Made by a program: the position numbers and the translations under genes. From positions 434,001-498,000 of the forward strand of contig JAGVRJ010000008.1 of NCBI GenBank assembly GCA_019059635.1: a DNA stretch of 64,000 bases, written 5' to 3'. Source of the stretch: Proales similis (taxonomy: Eukaryota; Rotifera; Eurotatoria; Ploima; Proalidae). Shown here piece after piece: positions 49,571-61,498 of this stretch. Position 1 is the first letter of the stretch, and each line of letters starts with the position of its first letter. The notes under the pieces were generated by a model, which saw only the letters and a program-made list of their open reading frames with translations, had not been told where the DNA came from and searched no databases.

Positions 49571-51194
49571 CTTCTTTCTATCTCTCATCAAATGGCTCAT
49601 TTTTGGCCTGCTCTCGTACACACGCCAGTTCTCGCTCGCTCTCGGCCTATTCTTCTCAATGTTGTTGTTGTTTGAATGAGCGGACAATCTCTTGGTGCGC
49701 GGCCTCTACTCTAATGGACCTCATTTAATTTGTTGCAAATGTTAAACGATTAATTAATTCAATTGGCAACAAATAGTTCGGATTCCATGGTCCGCTCACT
49801 TAGATAACTAAATCGCCGACGCTTTTCTATCCTCCTCCACACGCTCGTCGTCCACCATCGTCGAGCACCACACCATAAACACAATCGCTAAAGTGCAACG
49901 TCTTAAATGTCACTTGGCATAGCGCGATTCGAGCATGCATCGGAATGCAACAACAATCACCACCATCATCATCGTGCTCGTTCTTCTCTTTTTCTTTGCT
50001 CCGTTTTCCTCTTGCTCTCTCTGCCTGCCTGTCTGGCTCGCTCATTCTCGTCTCTTGGCCTCTCTTTATGTTCGCTCGGTTCGCCTGGCCTCCGGGACAT
50101 TTTCGCTAACGCTCAGTGACAGTCTGTGGGGCCATGTGTTTGCTTTTGGCTTAATGCCACTTTGCAACGCGACCTTGCCACTGTCGTCAGCTATCAATCA
50201 ATTTGCCTTGCGTGTTTGTCCTCATTTTTCAATGCCTACAACCGCGCTGCCTTTTCTCTTTTCATGAATAGACAAATAGACGCGCATCGTTTTGACACTC
50301 GGCCCGTTCACTATGAATGCCGCGTTTGTATGTCGTCTACATTCAACCTTCGCCTTTACTTCTTGTTTGTTTCAAACCCATTCAAGCGCCCACACACACG
50401 CACACACACACAGGCATAAACAAATCGTTCTCGCCTCTGTGTCGCCAGTTCCGTTTTATGTGTGACACGACTCATCGTTGACGACCTTTTAGCTAACCAC
50501 GGTCACGGCTCAGAGTTCGCGCTCTCTCCCTCTCATCAGCGTTTATGGCCATTCCAATTTGCTGGACCCATCTTAATTTGCATTTATCGGTCGTGTCTCA
50601 CTCAATATTTCTTTGTTTGTGTTTTTGCGCGTCCGACAAGTCAAGTGAGGCATTATTGAAGAGGCAAGAAGCCTCCCATTTGCAATTCGGTCTGATCAAA
50701 ACCTAAAAGAAAGCATGGAAGCCGGCTGTGGACGCAGTCAGGCAAGCGCACAAGAGCAGTCAATTGCACATTTGACCACCGAATCGACTCGGATTTAGCT
50801 GCGCTAGACGACCAGGCCGGCCAAGCGAAATGCGTGTCGTCCGCGACTTGTGGGCGTTCAAGCCTGAAATGTGAATTTGGCCAACGCCGACGGGCGCTTT
50901 TACTTTTCTCTAACGGTGCAACGCAAACACCGCACACACGCCACTTGATCTAATTACGGGGCCGCAAATTAAGAGTTGGTGCGAGGCCTGTGTTTGCGCT
51001 TGCGGCGTTTATTTGCGAGCTAAAAACGAGGCCAGTTTGTCCATGGTCGATGGTTTATCTTATTAAAGCACTCGCTGATGAAGGCCGAGCTCCGCTTGCT
51101 CTAATCGATTGATTGTTCCTTTTGTTAGCTTTTTTGCATTCTCAGCTCCAACTTTTACTTTACTTCACTTTTTTTTTTCAATTTTCACCAAAAG
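46639..51194. other. 4.6 kb without recognisable coding sequence; probably 5' intron or promoter of the SH2 gene
   Basis: Open frames here are short and repeat-driven (CT tract at about 49539-49563, CATCAT runs near 49065-49095 and 49955-49975). The following SH2 gene begins with a clear splice acceptor rather than a start codon context, so at least one upstream exon probably lies in this interval. I could not identify it. Confidence 0.45.
49539..49563. repeat. (CT)n microsatellite running into CTAT
   Basis: About 24 bases of TCTCTC pass into TATCTATCTC. Many shorter CT tracts of the same type occur across the window. Confidence 0.85.
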
Positions 51195-53551
51195 CGGTTT
51201 AGAGCTGAGAGAGCGCAAATCGAAGAATGCAGCAAACTCCTGCAGAGACTTGAGCGCGAAATGGAAAGAAATACGGAGAGCAGTGCGAATACACGCCGCG
51301 CGAGCTTGATTGATCGGAGCAAGCAGTGGGCCAGCAAACACCTGATGCGAATGAGCAAAACAACGAGCAAGCGATTGTTCGACTCAACCGATAGCGGGAT
51401 AGACGTTTCTTGTTGTCAGTCGGCGTCCATATCATCGAAGAGTTCGGTCGCCTCTTCTTCATGCTCGTTTTACACGTCGTCGTCGATGGACTCTTATTCG
51501 AGCGGCATCCGCTCTCCTCTAGACGAGAACGGCTATCTCGTGCCACTCAGCAGCTTCAGAGAGGCCGGCAAGAAAGCGCAAAGCAACAATTTGAGTCGAA
51601 GCTTTTCTACACGAAGCAGTTGTCCGCCAGTCAAGCCATTCAGCGCGCAGCTGATCAGAGCCAACCGAGCAACGATCTGCGAGGGCCAGCCACTCCCTGC
51701 CATTCAGCCCCGACCCCTATCGTCCTGTTCATATCGGCCATTTGACGGGCCGCACTGCGCTGCGCAGGTAAGAGATGCCCTGCTTTATTGACGTCCGCCT
51801 CCACGCCACCGACCCACATAAATCAAAAGAGGCCAAAACAAACCGCTCGGTTGAATGTCAACATAAACACAAATTGCCTCTTTAAATTAGCAGACGATTT
51901 GAATCGACGCCAATCTGAGCGCTGGTTGCATGACTCGGCTCGATAGAGCACTTTGTAAACTTTGGGCCCGCTCAGACTCGCCCTTCCTCTCACAAACGAG
52001 TTTACTCTCGCTTATTTTTGTTAGAGTTGAGTTGAAGCGTTTGTGTTTTAACGGAAGCAAGTGCACCGAGTTTTGATTGAGGCACTCACACTCTCCGAAT
52101 TGTTTACTCAGCCGTTCGCCTTGTCGGCCTTGTTCAAGAGGCTTCTCTTGAGCTAATTCGATTAGAGCGCGAGTAGCTGCGTTGAGCAAGCCCAATCACA
52201 ATAATTCTCCTCTCTGGGTCTATCATTTTCACTTGTTGGCCGAATTTCTGGCTGTAGAAGAATTTAATTTCGAAACAAACCAAAGGTGTCGTCTGTTGAG
52301 ACGTTCGTAGACGAGCAAGATCGAATTTGTGAAGAGACAGCGCCTCCACTGCCGCGGCAACCACCGCCGTCACTCGAGCAGTTCATTCGAAAGAACTTTT
52401 TGAGGACAGACGGCGACCGAAGCGATTCGCCCGGCAGCATAAGAATAACGCCGCTAGTCATCTGCACGGACAGACGGCTTCTTAGCAGCAAGCAGACAAC
52501 TACTCCCGGCTGCGTGTGCAATTGTAAATTTTGCCTATTCAACTTGCGCTACCTGCAGACACGAGCCAACGCCGACAGCGCATTCAACAACAAAAACAAC
52601 TTCAACAACCGAGCGTCGGTCAAAGAATCTCCAAATTTCCAAAACGAAAGTGGCAGCAGCAGCAGCGATCAGAACAAAAGGAGCAGCACGAGCAGCAAAG
52701 ACGAGCCCATCGTTTACATAGACGCGAACGAGTCGAATAACATGAACGCGGACAATTTCGCTTGTCTTCCAATAAAACTGGTCAAACTGATGGATAAAGC
52801 GGAGCCGCAAGAGCAGTGCGTACCTCAGAGCCGGCTCGATTTGATCAGCAGCAATCGAACAAGTTCATTAAAATATTACGAAGCTAAAGCAAGGCCGAGT
52901 CTGAACTACGAGAAAAACTGGGAGCACATTGCGGAAAACGTTGCCAACGCGCTGAACGCATCCTCTCTGCCGCCAAGTGATTCGTACGAGTCTCACTCGT
53001 TTGTCGGCCACACAGCACCGGCTTATCAGTGCGGACGAGCGTCGGTTTACTTTGTGCCGTCGGACGAATGCCAATTCTCCAACGAGCCTTGGTTCAGGCC
53101 CGATTTGTCCAGGTAGGCTCGCTTGCCCTTCTCGACTTGCTCGTTTCTCGCCAATCTCTCGCTCATGGAAGGGATAACGTGCTGAGCTATTTGCTCTCGC
53201 GCCAAGTCGGCTCGTTTGTAGTGAGACGCAGCAGATCCAGTCCGAGCTCGTACGCTCTTTCTATTCGGGTGCCCTACTACGCCAATCAGCTCGGCATCGC
53301 CCACTACCTGATAAATCGCAACGCGCGCGGCTTCAAGCTCAAAGGGGTGGATAAAGAATTCCGCAGCCTCAAATCGCTCATAACCCACTATTCAGTAATG
53401 CAAGGTAACTCATGCCGCCAGTCGAGCTTTGATCGCTTGAGAACTTGATTGTTTAATTTTAGAAATACTTCCGACCACGCTGATCATGCCGGCCGGCTCG
53501 TCGGCGTTGAACTACGAATGCGGCCACGTCAGCAGCGCAATTTACGCGTAA
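51195..53551 (+). CDS. adaptor-like protein with C-terminal tensin-type SH2 domain (5' end incomplete)
   Basis: Exons: 51195-51767, 52286-53112, 53172-53404, 53463-53551. Before the ATG at 51261 the frame stays open (RAERAQIEECSKLLQRLERE) back to a T-rich acceptor at 51194, so a 5' exon is probably missing. The first part is Ser-rich (DSTDSGIDVSCCQS, DENGYLVPLSSF), with tyrosine and phosphodegron-like sites. A Pro-rich PPLPRQPPP follows that could bind SH3 domains, then a Ser/Asn-rich linker. The SH2 domain covers the last 120 or so residues: WFRPDLSRDNVLSYLLS, GSFVVRRS with the phosphotyrosine-binding Arg, GIAHYLI, GFKLKG and FRSLKSLITHYSVM. WxxPDISR and H.LI...GxKLKG are typical of tensins, but there is no PTB domain after it. 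Function is probably phosphotyrosine-dependent adaptor; the family is not settled. Confidence 0.8.
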
Positions 53552-55508
53552 ACTCGACCAGAACAGAGCCAGCAACGACTTTAATCTAAATCATTCGAGT
53601 ATTTTGTTCGCGCTCACAATTGTCTTTTTAACTCTCTCTCTCTCTCTATGTACTTGTCTATGTGTGAATTTACTAACTGAAGAATAAACGAGCGAAATAA
53701 ATTATTTGAGATGAGAAGCTCTACTCGCTTGGAAAAGGGTTAAAGCGTTTCCTCTCTTGACTTATTATTCTCGCCTGCTTCCTTCTCTTCTTCATCTTCT
53801 TTTAATGTGTTCTCATGCTTTTACTTGAAAAATTTCTTATCAACAGATGCAGATTGATTGCCGGCAAGACTTGTTGCAGGGCGATGTATTCGAGGCCAAT
53901 TTGGGAATTACATTTCGCTTTGGGGAACGCTTTTCTGCTCAACAGCTGAACTCGACCGTGAGCACCTGATGCGATCTGCTCAGCACACATACGCGCACAT
54001 AAGAGCGATCCTAATTGGTTGAGACAAGCATGTTGAAGGGCGCACGCGTGCGATATTGGCGCCTCGATGCCTGTTCGTCGGCTTCTAAAACATCTTCGCT
54101 TCAGCCCGCTGCTTGAGTTTGCGTGAAAAATATCCAAACGCCTGCACACGCTTCACGATGAGCCTGTAGCATTTGCATACAGCTTTCAAGCGGGGGGTTA
54201 GCAGCACCCAAGAGTAAGAAGGATAAGGCCAAATGTGCTCTGCATACATCTCCTCCAGCGCAACTCTTAAACTAAGGCATGAAACTCAATATCCACTTCA
54301 ATCTTACGCGATCCATCTCGCCTTGTGTGTGTGTGTGTGTCTCTCTCTCTCTCTCTCTCGAATTTCGCGCTCCCTATCTGCCTCTTGTTTTCGCTCTACG
54401 TCAGAAGAGTTCGCTTCCTCTGTTCGACCGCCCGGCGCTCATGATCGATTCGAAACGTGCCATATTTTCCATCAATAAACCAATTTTCGCTGGCCCGCCC
54501 GTTGCTCGACGCGTTTACACAGGCAGCGAGCTTTTATTATTTTAAAGCTCCAATCAGAGTTTGAAAATAGTGCAAGTTTTCAGCTGCTGCTTCTCATGAT
54601 TCAGAAAAATTGGCAATCAGGCACAAAAGAAGAGAGCAGCATCGTTTGGGAAGAGAGAGAGAGCGAGGCAGAAGATTGGCGCCATGAGCTCTGCTTAAGG
54701 CTTCTATTTTCATTCTTGCGCAACCAATCTTTGAGTGTCAGGACGATCGGTTCAGTTTTTCACGCATTTATCCTAATTGCAACCATCGCGTGTTTTCATT
54801 CGAGAGGCAAGAGGTGAAAAAATCGAGAGCAACTGTTGGCTCGGTTTCACTTTAAACCACTAATGACTGAATTGATTGAATCGCTCATCTTCTTCATCGT
54901 CTTCCTATTCTCCGTTGAAATTCTCTCGCATTGTTACACGAACTACAAGGCAAGCAGTAGTTTAATACAATTGGGCCCGCTTTGGTCGCTTTGGCTTCAT
55001 TTCGCTTTTACCAAACAAAACTTGATTCGAGCGTACACACACCCGCACACCGTCTGGAGCTGGCAGAAGCGTAATTCGTTAATAGGGCCGCGCTTAATGT
55101 GCTGCCGTTCATCATGCTGATGCTGCCGCTGCTGTTGCTGCGGATGATGATGCGCGTTAGGCATTGGATTGAAGCGATCCGACTTGATTTCTTGAGCAAC
55201 AAGCAAACCGCGTTATCTGTTTGGCCGACTGGCTCGGTGCCTGCTCTATTGCTTGCTGCCTCTTCGACTGATGCGCTCTTATGCTAATACGTAAAGGCAG
55301 CTACATGCTAATTACTGCGGCTCGGCATTTAACGGGCCCAGACCAGCGCGCCCGGCGCCTTTTGGTCCGGGCCAAGTTATTTACCTTATGATAATTGCAC
55401 CGTCCGCAAAAGGGGCCAATCGCGTTCGAACTCGATTTGAGTCGGCAGCATGGGCGCATAGGCACTAGTGCCTTTTTCATTATCATAATTCCTTCGCTTC
55501 GCCCTGCA

Positions 55509-55559
<51 letters not shown>

Positions 55560-55896
55560 GCCAGAGGAGGGCGCTGATTCGACTTGGGCTAGATAGCGAG
55601 CTCTGAGTCTACCCAACTTTTCAATCTAGCCGGTTGAAGCAGCCCATTCGCCGCTCACTCTCTCTTTCTCTCTCTCTCTCTCTCTTGCTCGCTCGTTTTC
55701 CCGGCCTCTCGTTCTGGGCCTCTCACGTCATGCAGCCCATCGACCGGTAGAACGGTTGAGCGAGCAGTTAATTATCATCACTTATTTGCTTTGGGCATAT
55801 ATTGCGCGTTTGTCTAAACTTCGATGCTCGTTTCTAGCTTTTGCTAATTCTTGGACTTGTGACTCTAGAGCATTGATACTGACCCGATAGAGCGCC
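53552..55896. other. intergenic, 2.3 kb with repeats
   Basis: Likely poly(A) signals for the SH2 gene (AATAAA near 53683 and 53697) lie at its left end. The remainder should include the promoter of the myosin-rod gene. CT tracts (54335-54358, 55660-55685) and a CA microsatellite are present. No gene is supported. Confidence 0.5.
55511..55556. repeat. (CA)23 microsatellite
   Basis: Forty-six bases of uninterrupted CA, 340 bp before the start codon of the myosin-rod gene. It is probably polymorphic. Confidence 0.95.
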
Positions 55897-58800
55897 ATGT
55901 CCGAAGTGCTGCTTCACGTAAGACCGGGCGACCTTTAATTTTGTTCGTCTAATTCAATTGCTGGGAAATTTTCAGACCAAGCTGCGCGAGTTCGAAGAAG
56001 AACTGCGCGCCGAGCGAGAGATTCGTGCAAAGGTAAAGCGTGGCCCATTGATCGAATGCGCGATCAAACTGAATCCGAGTTGTGTGTTTAGCTTGAGAAA
56101 GATCTTGTCGCGGCCAAACTCAACTACGAGGACATGGACATTCAACTTCACGAGGCGAACGGAACCAAAGAGCGAGAGGTGCCCATTTCGGAATGAGTTG
56201 CATGATGCATTTTGTGGATTGTGCCTGCTTGCGCTGCCGATTTATAATTACACACGAGCTCATTCGTTCGCTTGTCAACGTTCAGGTTGAAGCAAACAGA
56301 CGCTTGAGACAAGAAATTGCCGACCTCAAGCAAAAGATTGAGTATCAGAAGAACGAGACGGACGAGTCTCACTCGACCATGAGACGCAAGTACCAAGAGA
56401 CCATCAACGAACTGTCGGCCCATCTCGAATCCCTGAACCGCCACAAGCTCAAGTGAGTGTTCTTGCTGTTCATAGGCCAGTTCGAATGTGACTGAAATTC
56501 TCCTCGTGCGTAGACTCGAGAAGGACAACAAATGGCTGCATCAGCAAGTAGACGAGCTAAAAGGCGAGAATGAGAGCATCTCACGATCTAAAGTAAACTA
56601 ATCGAGGAAAGAAAAGATTTGCAAGCACTAACGCCGCCTGTCAAATAGAGCCAAACAACCAACTTGTGCCGCGACTATGAGCAGAAGATGGCGGATAACA
56701 CGCAGAAAATTGAGGAGCTGACGCTTCAAGTGTTTGAGTTGAGCGAGCTCAAGAGCCGAATGGGCAAAGATAATCAGGAATTGGCGCGAAGAAACTCGGC
56801 CATCGAGTTCGAGATGCAGCAGATGAGCATAAACACAAAGCGAATGGCCCAAGAGCTGGACGATGCCAAACTTCAGCTGGAGAACGAGACGCTGGTCAGA
56901 GGCTCGTTGGAGGCCAAATGCAAGTCGCTGCAGGCCGAGCTGGACAACGTGAGCGCTCAGTACGAGGAGGAGAGTGCGGCCAGACTTGAGCTGCACAAAC
57001 AAGCAGCCAAACTTCAAGAAGAGTTCAAAGCCTACAAGGAGAAGGTTGACAAAGACGCGCAGCTGAGAATCGACGAGACAGACGAGTCAAAGTAAATTGA
57101 ACTCAAAGTTGCCAATCTCGCATTTGAGCTGAACCATTTTGTTTGGCTCTGTTTTAGGCGTCGATTGAACTTTCGCTTTTTGGAGCTGCAAGAGTCGCAC
57201 GCGGACGTGAGCAACAAGTTCTTGAACATGGAGAAAGCCAAGAACCGAATTCAGAATCAGCTGGACTCGTTGAGTTTGGACTACGAGTCGCTGAAGAAGA
57301 GATTCGAGGAGAGCAGCAAGCGGGAGAAGGCGCTCGACAAAGAGGCTGACGAGCTAAGAGGCAAACTGACACTGGCCAACACAGAAATCGAAGAAGCCTA
57401 TCACGCGAGTAGAGCGCAAGCGGTCGAGCTGTCCAGATACCGCCACACGGCCGACGAGCGAGGCGAGCAGCTGGACACATTGCAGAAAGAAAAGCGAAAG
57501 CTGGTCGACGAGTTTGAACAATTGAACAATCAGTTGTACGACACACAGAGCAAACTGACCGACGTGGAGCGTAAATACCGCAACGCCGAGGCCGATCGAG
57601 TGCAAATGCAAGGCGAGTTGGACGAAGCGAGAGACTCTCTTCAGTTAGAAGTGAGCCGCTCGCAGGGCTTGAACGCTCAACTCGAAAAGCTTCGACTTGA
57701 ATCGGAGAGAACTCTGGCCAAGAAGGAGACCGAACTGGAAGCGACCAAGCTGGCGCATAGACGTCAACTAGACGCTCTGCAGACTCAACTCGAGGAGCAC
57801 GACTCAAGACACAAGAGTGAGATGAGCTCCTTAAAGAAGAAGCATGCGACCGAGCTCGACGAGCTCAACAACAGTCTGGACGCCGAGCGCAAAGCTCGCA
57901 CCGAGCTCGACAATCAGAACAAGCGTCTTCAGCAAATCAATCGGGTCAGTGGTGATCTTAGCATTTGAATCAAGTGAAGACTGGACGTTTTGACATTTGC
58001 ACAGGAGTTGACCGATCAGCTTGGCGAAGAGCAGAATCTGCACGACATGACACGCGAGCAGCTGAGCAGCACTGAGAAGCGGCTCTCGTTGTTGAGAGCC
58101 ACTCACGAGGAAGTGAAGGCGATCGGCGAGAAGGTAACTGACCATTTCTGCCATTTAAATCGAGTCGCCAGCTCATTATTCCGAACGGACAGAACGAGAA
58201 AGTCAAGCGAAGCGTTGAAGTCGAGTTGAAAGAGTTCGAAGAGAAAGCAGTCGAGCTTCAGGCCGCTCTCAACCGAGCGGTCAGTGAGCGTAAGAAGCTG
58301 GAAGTCGATTTGGCCACCGCCACCGAAGAGCTTCAGGAAGCGCGCAACGAGCTGAGAAACTCGGACGAAAAGGTAACTTGACCTACTTGGAACCAAGCAA
58401 ACCGGCGGAGCATTGAGCATTTGATTGTCAAGGTTCGCAATTTGAACGGAGCTCTCATCAAGAGGGAGGATGAACTGCGTCACGAGAGGGAAAGAAACGC
58501 TGAACTGGACGGCGCGCGCAAATTAAACGACGCACGACTACGCGATCTGCAGACACGGCTCGAAGAAGCAGAAGAACTGCTCAAACGAGAAGCCAAGCGA
58601 ATGAGCGCCAAGCTCGAGGCCAGAGTAATTGCTCATTCGTTTGTTAGTTCGATTCGAACACGCTCTAAGCAACAAATTGCTGTTTCAAAGATTGTCGAGC
58701 TTGAAGGAGCACTCGAGCTCGAGCTGAGCAAAGAGCAAGAGTATGTAAAGGAAATGCGTCGACTGGAGCGAAAGAATCGCGAGCTGCTCGACGAGCTGGC

Positions 58801-59724
58801 CGACGAACAGGCGAGATTGGCGTCGGTGAGCGATGCCTATGACAAACTGCAGGACAAGCTTAGGCGCTACAAAGGACAAATTGAAGGAGCGGTGAGTCTT
58901 GGTTTGTGCATGGCCAGCCTTTTCGTTCGCTCAAATGTTGCGCTTGGAAAAATCTTAGGAAGAGCAAATAACTGCCAATCTGAACAAATATAAAAAGCTG
59001 CAGCGCGAAATTGAACAGTCGGAAGACAGAGCGGAGAACATCACCAAGAGAACAGTGAGAGCCGCTTCGATTTCGAGGTAGATGCCAGTAGCTTGCCTTT
59101 TGCTGGAGCCAAATGGACAATAGCGTTTGTCACCAAGGGTGAACGATTCGAGCTATGACTCGGACTACGGCGATGATCTAAACGCCGGACTCTCGTACAC
59201 AGTAGGCAGTAGACGAAGCAAAGCGGCTACTCTTGACGACTACAATCAGTTGGTCGAGCAGTTGACCAGCAAGAAATCGTCGCGAAGCACCAGATACCGC
59301 GATTTGGACGACGAAGAGGACGATGATTTCATTGTGCATCCGCGCTACACGCGTCTCACCAGAGGAAATCTCAGCAGCTCCTGTAAGTGTTTGCTAGCGA
59401 CCTTCTCCGCTTCACAGCTCTAAATCGCTCGGCTCGCTTCAAGTCAGCAATAAAATGCGCGCATGGACGCCAGTAAGCAGAACGGATCGGGCGCGCTCGG
59501 TCACACACGGTCTAGAGAGCGAGATTCCATACAGGAACAGAGCTCGAACGTTCAACTATTCTCGTAGCAGTGTGTCTCGCTACGAGGACGATTTGGACGC
59601 CTCGAGCCGCACTCTAGCAAGATCGAGCTCCAAGGCGGCTGTCAAGCGCAATGAGGCGCCACAGTCGGCATCTCAGACAGAGGCCGGCGACAAGCAGCCA
59701 AGCACAGAGAACATCGAAAGCTAA
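55897..59724 (+). CDS. myosin-tail/paramyosin-like coiled-coil rod with a long C-terminal tail
   Basis: Fourteen exons close in frame to 995 residues: 55897-55917, 55976-56032, 56092-56178, 56286-56452, 56514-56592, 56649-57091, 57158-57944, 58005-58133, 58193-58372, 58433-58624, 58691-58891, 58959-59077, 59138-59382, 59444-59724. From residue 8 to about 820 it is one continuous heptad coiled coil with myosin-tail wording (QELDDAKLQLENETLVRGSL, LDEARDSLQLEVSRSQGLNA, DELADEQARLASVSDAYD, LQREIEQSEDRAEN). There is no motor domain, so it resembles paramyosin or myosin rod protein of invertebrate thick filaments. Unlike classical paramyosin, about 175 residues follow the rod, rich in Ser, Arg, Asp and Tyr (SSYDSDYGDDLNAGLSYTVG, RYRDLDDEEDDDF, NYSRSSVSRYEDDLD). 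The first coding exon is only 21 nt, so an unseen alternative 5' exon is possible. Confidence 0.82.
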
Positions 59725-60265
59725 GCTTGTCAACATGGTGCAAATCAGGTGCTCAACAAACCGATTGACTAGAATAAGAATGAAGAGAGAATTAAATGCG
59801 GCGATCGATCGACGTTTTGATTTGGTGATCGCCAGCCTCATGTTCATGCTTTCACTTATATTCTTTCCTTCTTTTAAAAAAAAAACAAAGTTTCTTTTTT
59901 CTTTTGTTGTTTGGTCAATCTCTTTTTGTTTCTCTTATTTAAACGCTTTCTTCAACACTTTAAACACAAACAACAAAAGCAACAGCAGCAGCAGCAGTCG
60001 TGAATCACCCAGCACCACACTCCCAATTGAAGGCGATTGAAGCAAATTAATCACAAACTGGAATCTGAGCGTCTAGACTAGTAGTCATTTTACACCCTTG
60101 TCCTGTTTGCTTGTCGACTTGACGTCTTCTGAAATAAACGATGAAAACACACCAAATCGTCGTCGGTTAAGCTAGTTCTGCCGTGTATGCTGGTTGTCGT
60201 CTGGCCAAGAGCACGAAATCGACTCGTCGCTGTAGATATTGAGGAAAGCTGAGTCGGTCTGAGAA
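59725..60265. other. intergenic between the myosin-rod gene and RPB7
   Basis: A 3' UTR and promoter interval between two plus-strand genes. A CAG run (about 59980-59998) lies in it. No coding feature is supported. Confidence 0.45.
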
Positions 60266-61133
60266 ATGTTTTTTCACGTAAGCATCTAGTCTGTGTCAAA
60301 TTGGAGACCAATATAAGCTCATGATGATTACCAACACCAGATCTCGCTCAAGCACGACATTCTCCTTCATCCGCGCTACTTCGGACCGAATCTACTCGAG
60401 ACAGTGAAGCAAAAGCTGCTGCACGAGGTAGAAGGAACTTGCTCGGGAAAGTAAGCTCAGCAGCCAGTGGCCTTCAAGCAGCAAGCTTTCAACTCTTAAA
60501 CGTCCAGGTATGGATTCATAATTGCGATCACCACAATAGACACGATCGGAACGGGAATCATCCAGCCCGGCCGAGGCTTTGTGGTCTACCCTGTCCAGTA
60601 CAAAGCGATCGTGTTCCGACCGTTCAAGGGAGAAGTGCTTGACGCTGTCGTCTCTCAGGTGAACAAGGTCTGTGCTTCCTGGCGACCCAGCTCGCGCTTT
60701 TCTCCAGTCTATTTGACCGCGTCTAGATCGGCTTGAGGTGTGAGATCGGCCCTCTCGAGTGCATCGTCTCAAGGCATTGTATTCCGGCCGAGATGGAGTT
60801 TGACACAAGCTCGAGCACTCCTTGCTACAAAACAAAAGACGAGGTAATTTGATCGAGGTCGATTTCACTTCACTCGTCTTTAATCGCCACAATAGGATCA
60901 AGTGATTCAGAAGAACGACGAAATTCGACTCAGAATTATCGGTCTCCGTGTGGACGCAACTGATATTGTAAGCGATCGAGCCAACTCTCGCCTTAAATTT
61001 CTTCTCAAAATGTCTCTAGTGCGCTGTGGGCACTCTGCGCGACGACTACCTCGGTAAGTAGATGAGAAGCGGACGAGAGTTGGTCTGGTCGCAGTCTAAC
61101 TCTCCTTTCTGAACCAAAGGACAAATCAACTAG
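60266..61133 (+). CDS. POLR2G: RNA polymerase II subunit RPB7
   Basis: RPB7 pairs with RPB4 as the stalk of RNA polymerase II and binds emerging RNA. Seven exons (60266-60277, 60341-60450, 60508-60667, 60727-60843, 60896-60967, 61020-61053, 61120-61133) close exactly to 172 residues, the human length. Conserved blocks are [78 protein letters not shown] (the hinge to the S1 domain), IPAEMEFD and GTLRDDYLG. The first coding exon is only 12 nt. The end is either GQIN after the last splice, or GK if the final 66-nt intron is kept. The spliced form matches the family length. Confidence 0.97.
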
Positions 61134-61498
61134 AAAGGAGCATGGCGTGCGACCTATTCGCAGCATTCCTATTCACTCTGAATCATCTCTTTGTAGACTC
61201 GTTGAATAAACTCAATCTTGAGCTAGACGATCGTCGGTTTCGATCGAGATCAAAAAGCTTCGAATTTATTCGATATAATTTGAGTAATTGAATAAACAAG
61301 ATCAATAGTTGAAGAGGAATTAAAGAGAGAGAGAGAGAGCAAATAATCGAGAAATGTAAAGTAAAATTAGTTCGAAACAGAGATTGAGGTAATGGACAAG
61401 CTCGGAGCAAACGAAGAACGAGAAAAGGCAAAACACAATCGAATTGAGTTGAATTAAATACTTGGAGGAGTTGGGCAACGAGCAGACAGATAGACAGG
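61134..61498. other. convergent 3' region between RPB7 and the Cys-rich membrane protein gene
   Basis: The two genes converge here. AATAAA near 61205 suits RPB7 and TTTATT near 61263 suits the minus-strand gene, so both 3' UTRs may overlap. A GA tract lies at about 61325-61338. Confidence 0.45.

Noticed and set aside
57154-57807. Long minus-strand frame opposite the myosin rod
   Set aside because: Coiled-coil codon use leaves the antisense frame open by chance; the plus-strand exons close exactly and match the myosin-tail family.
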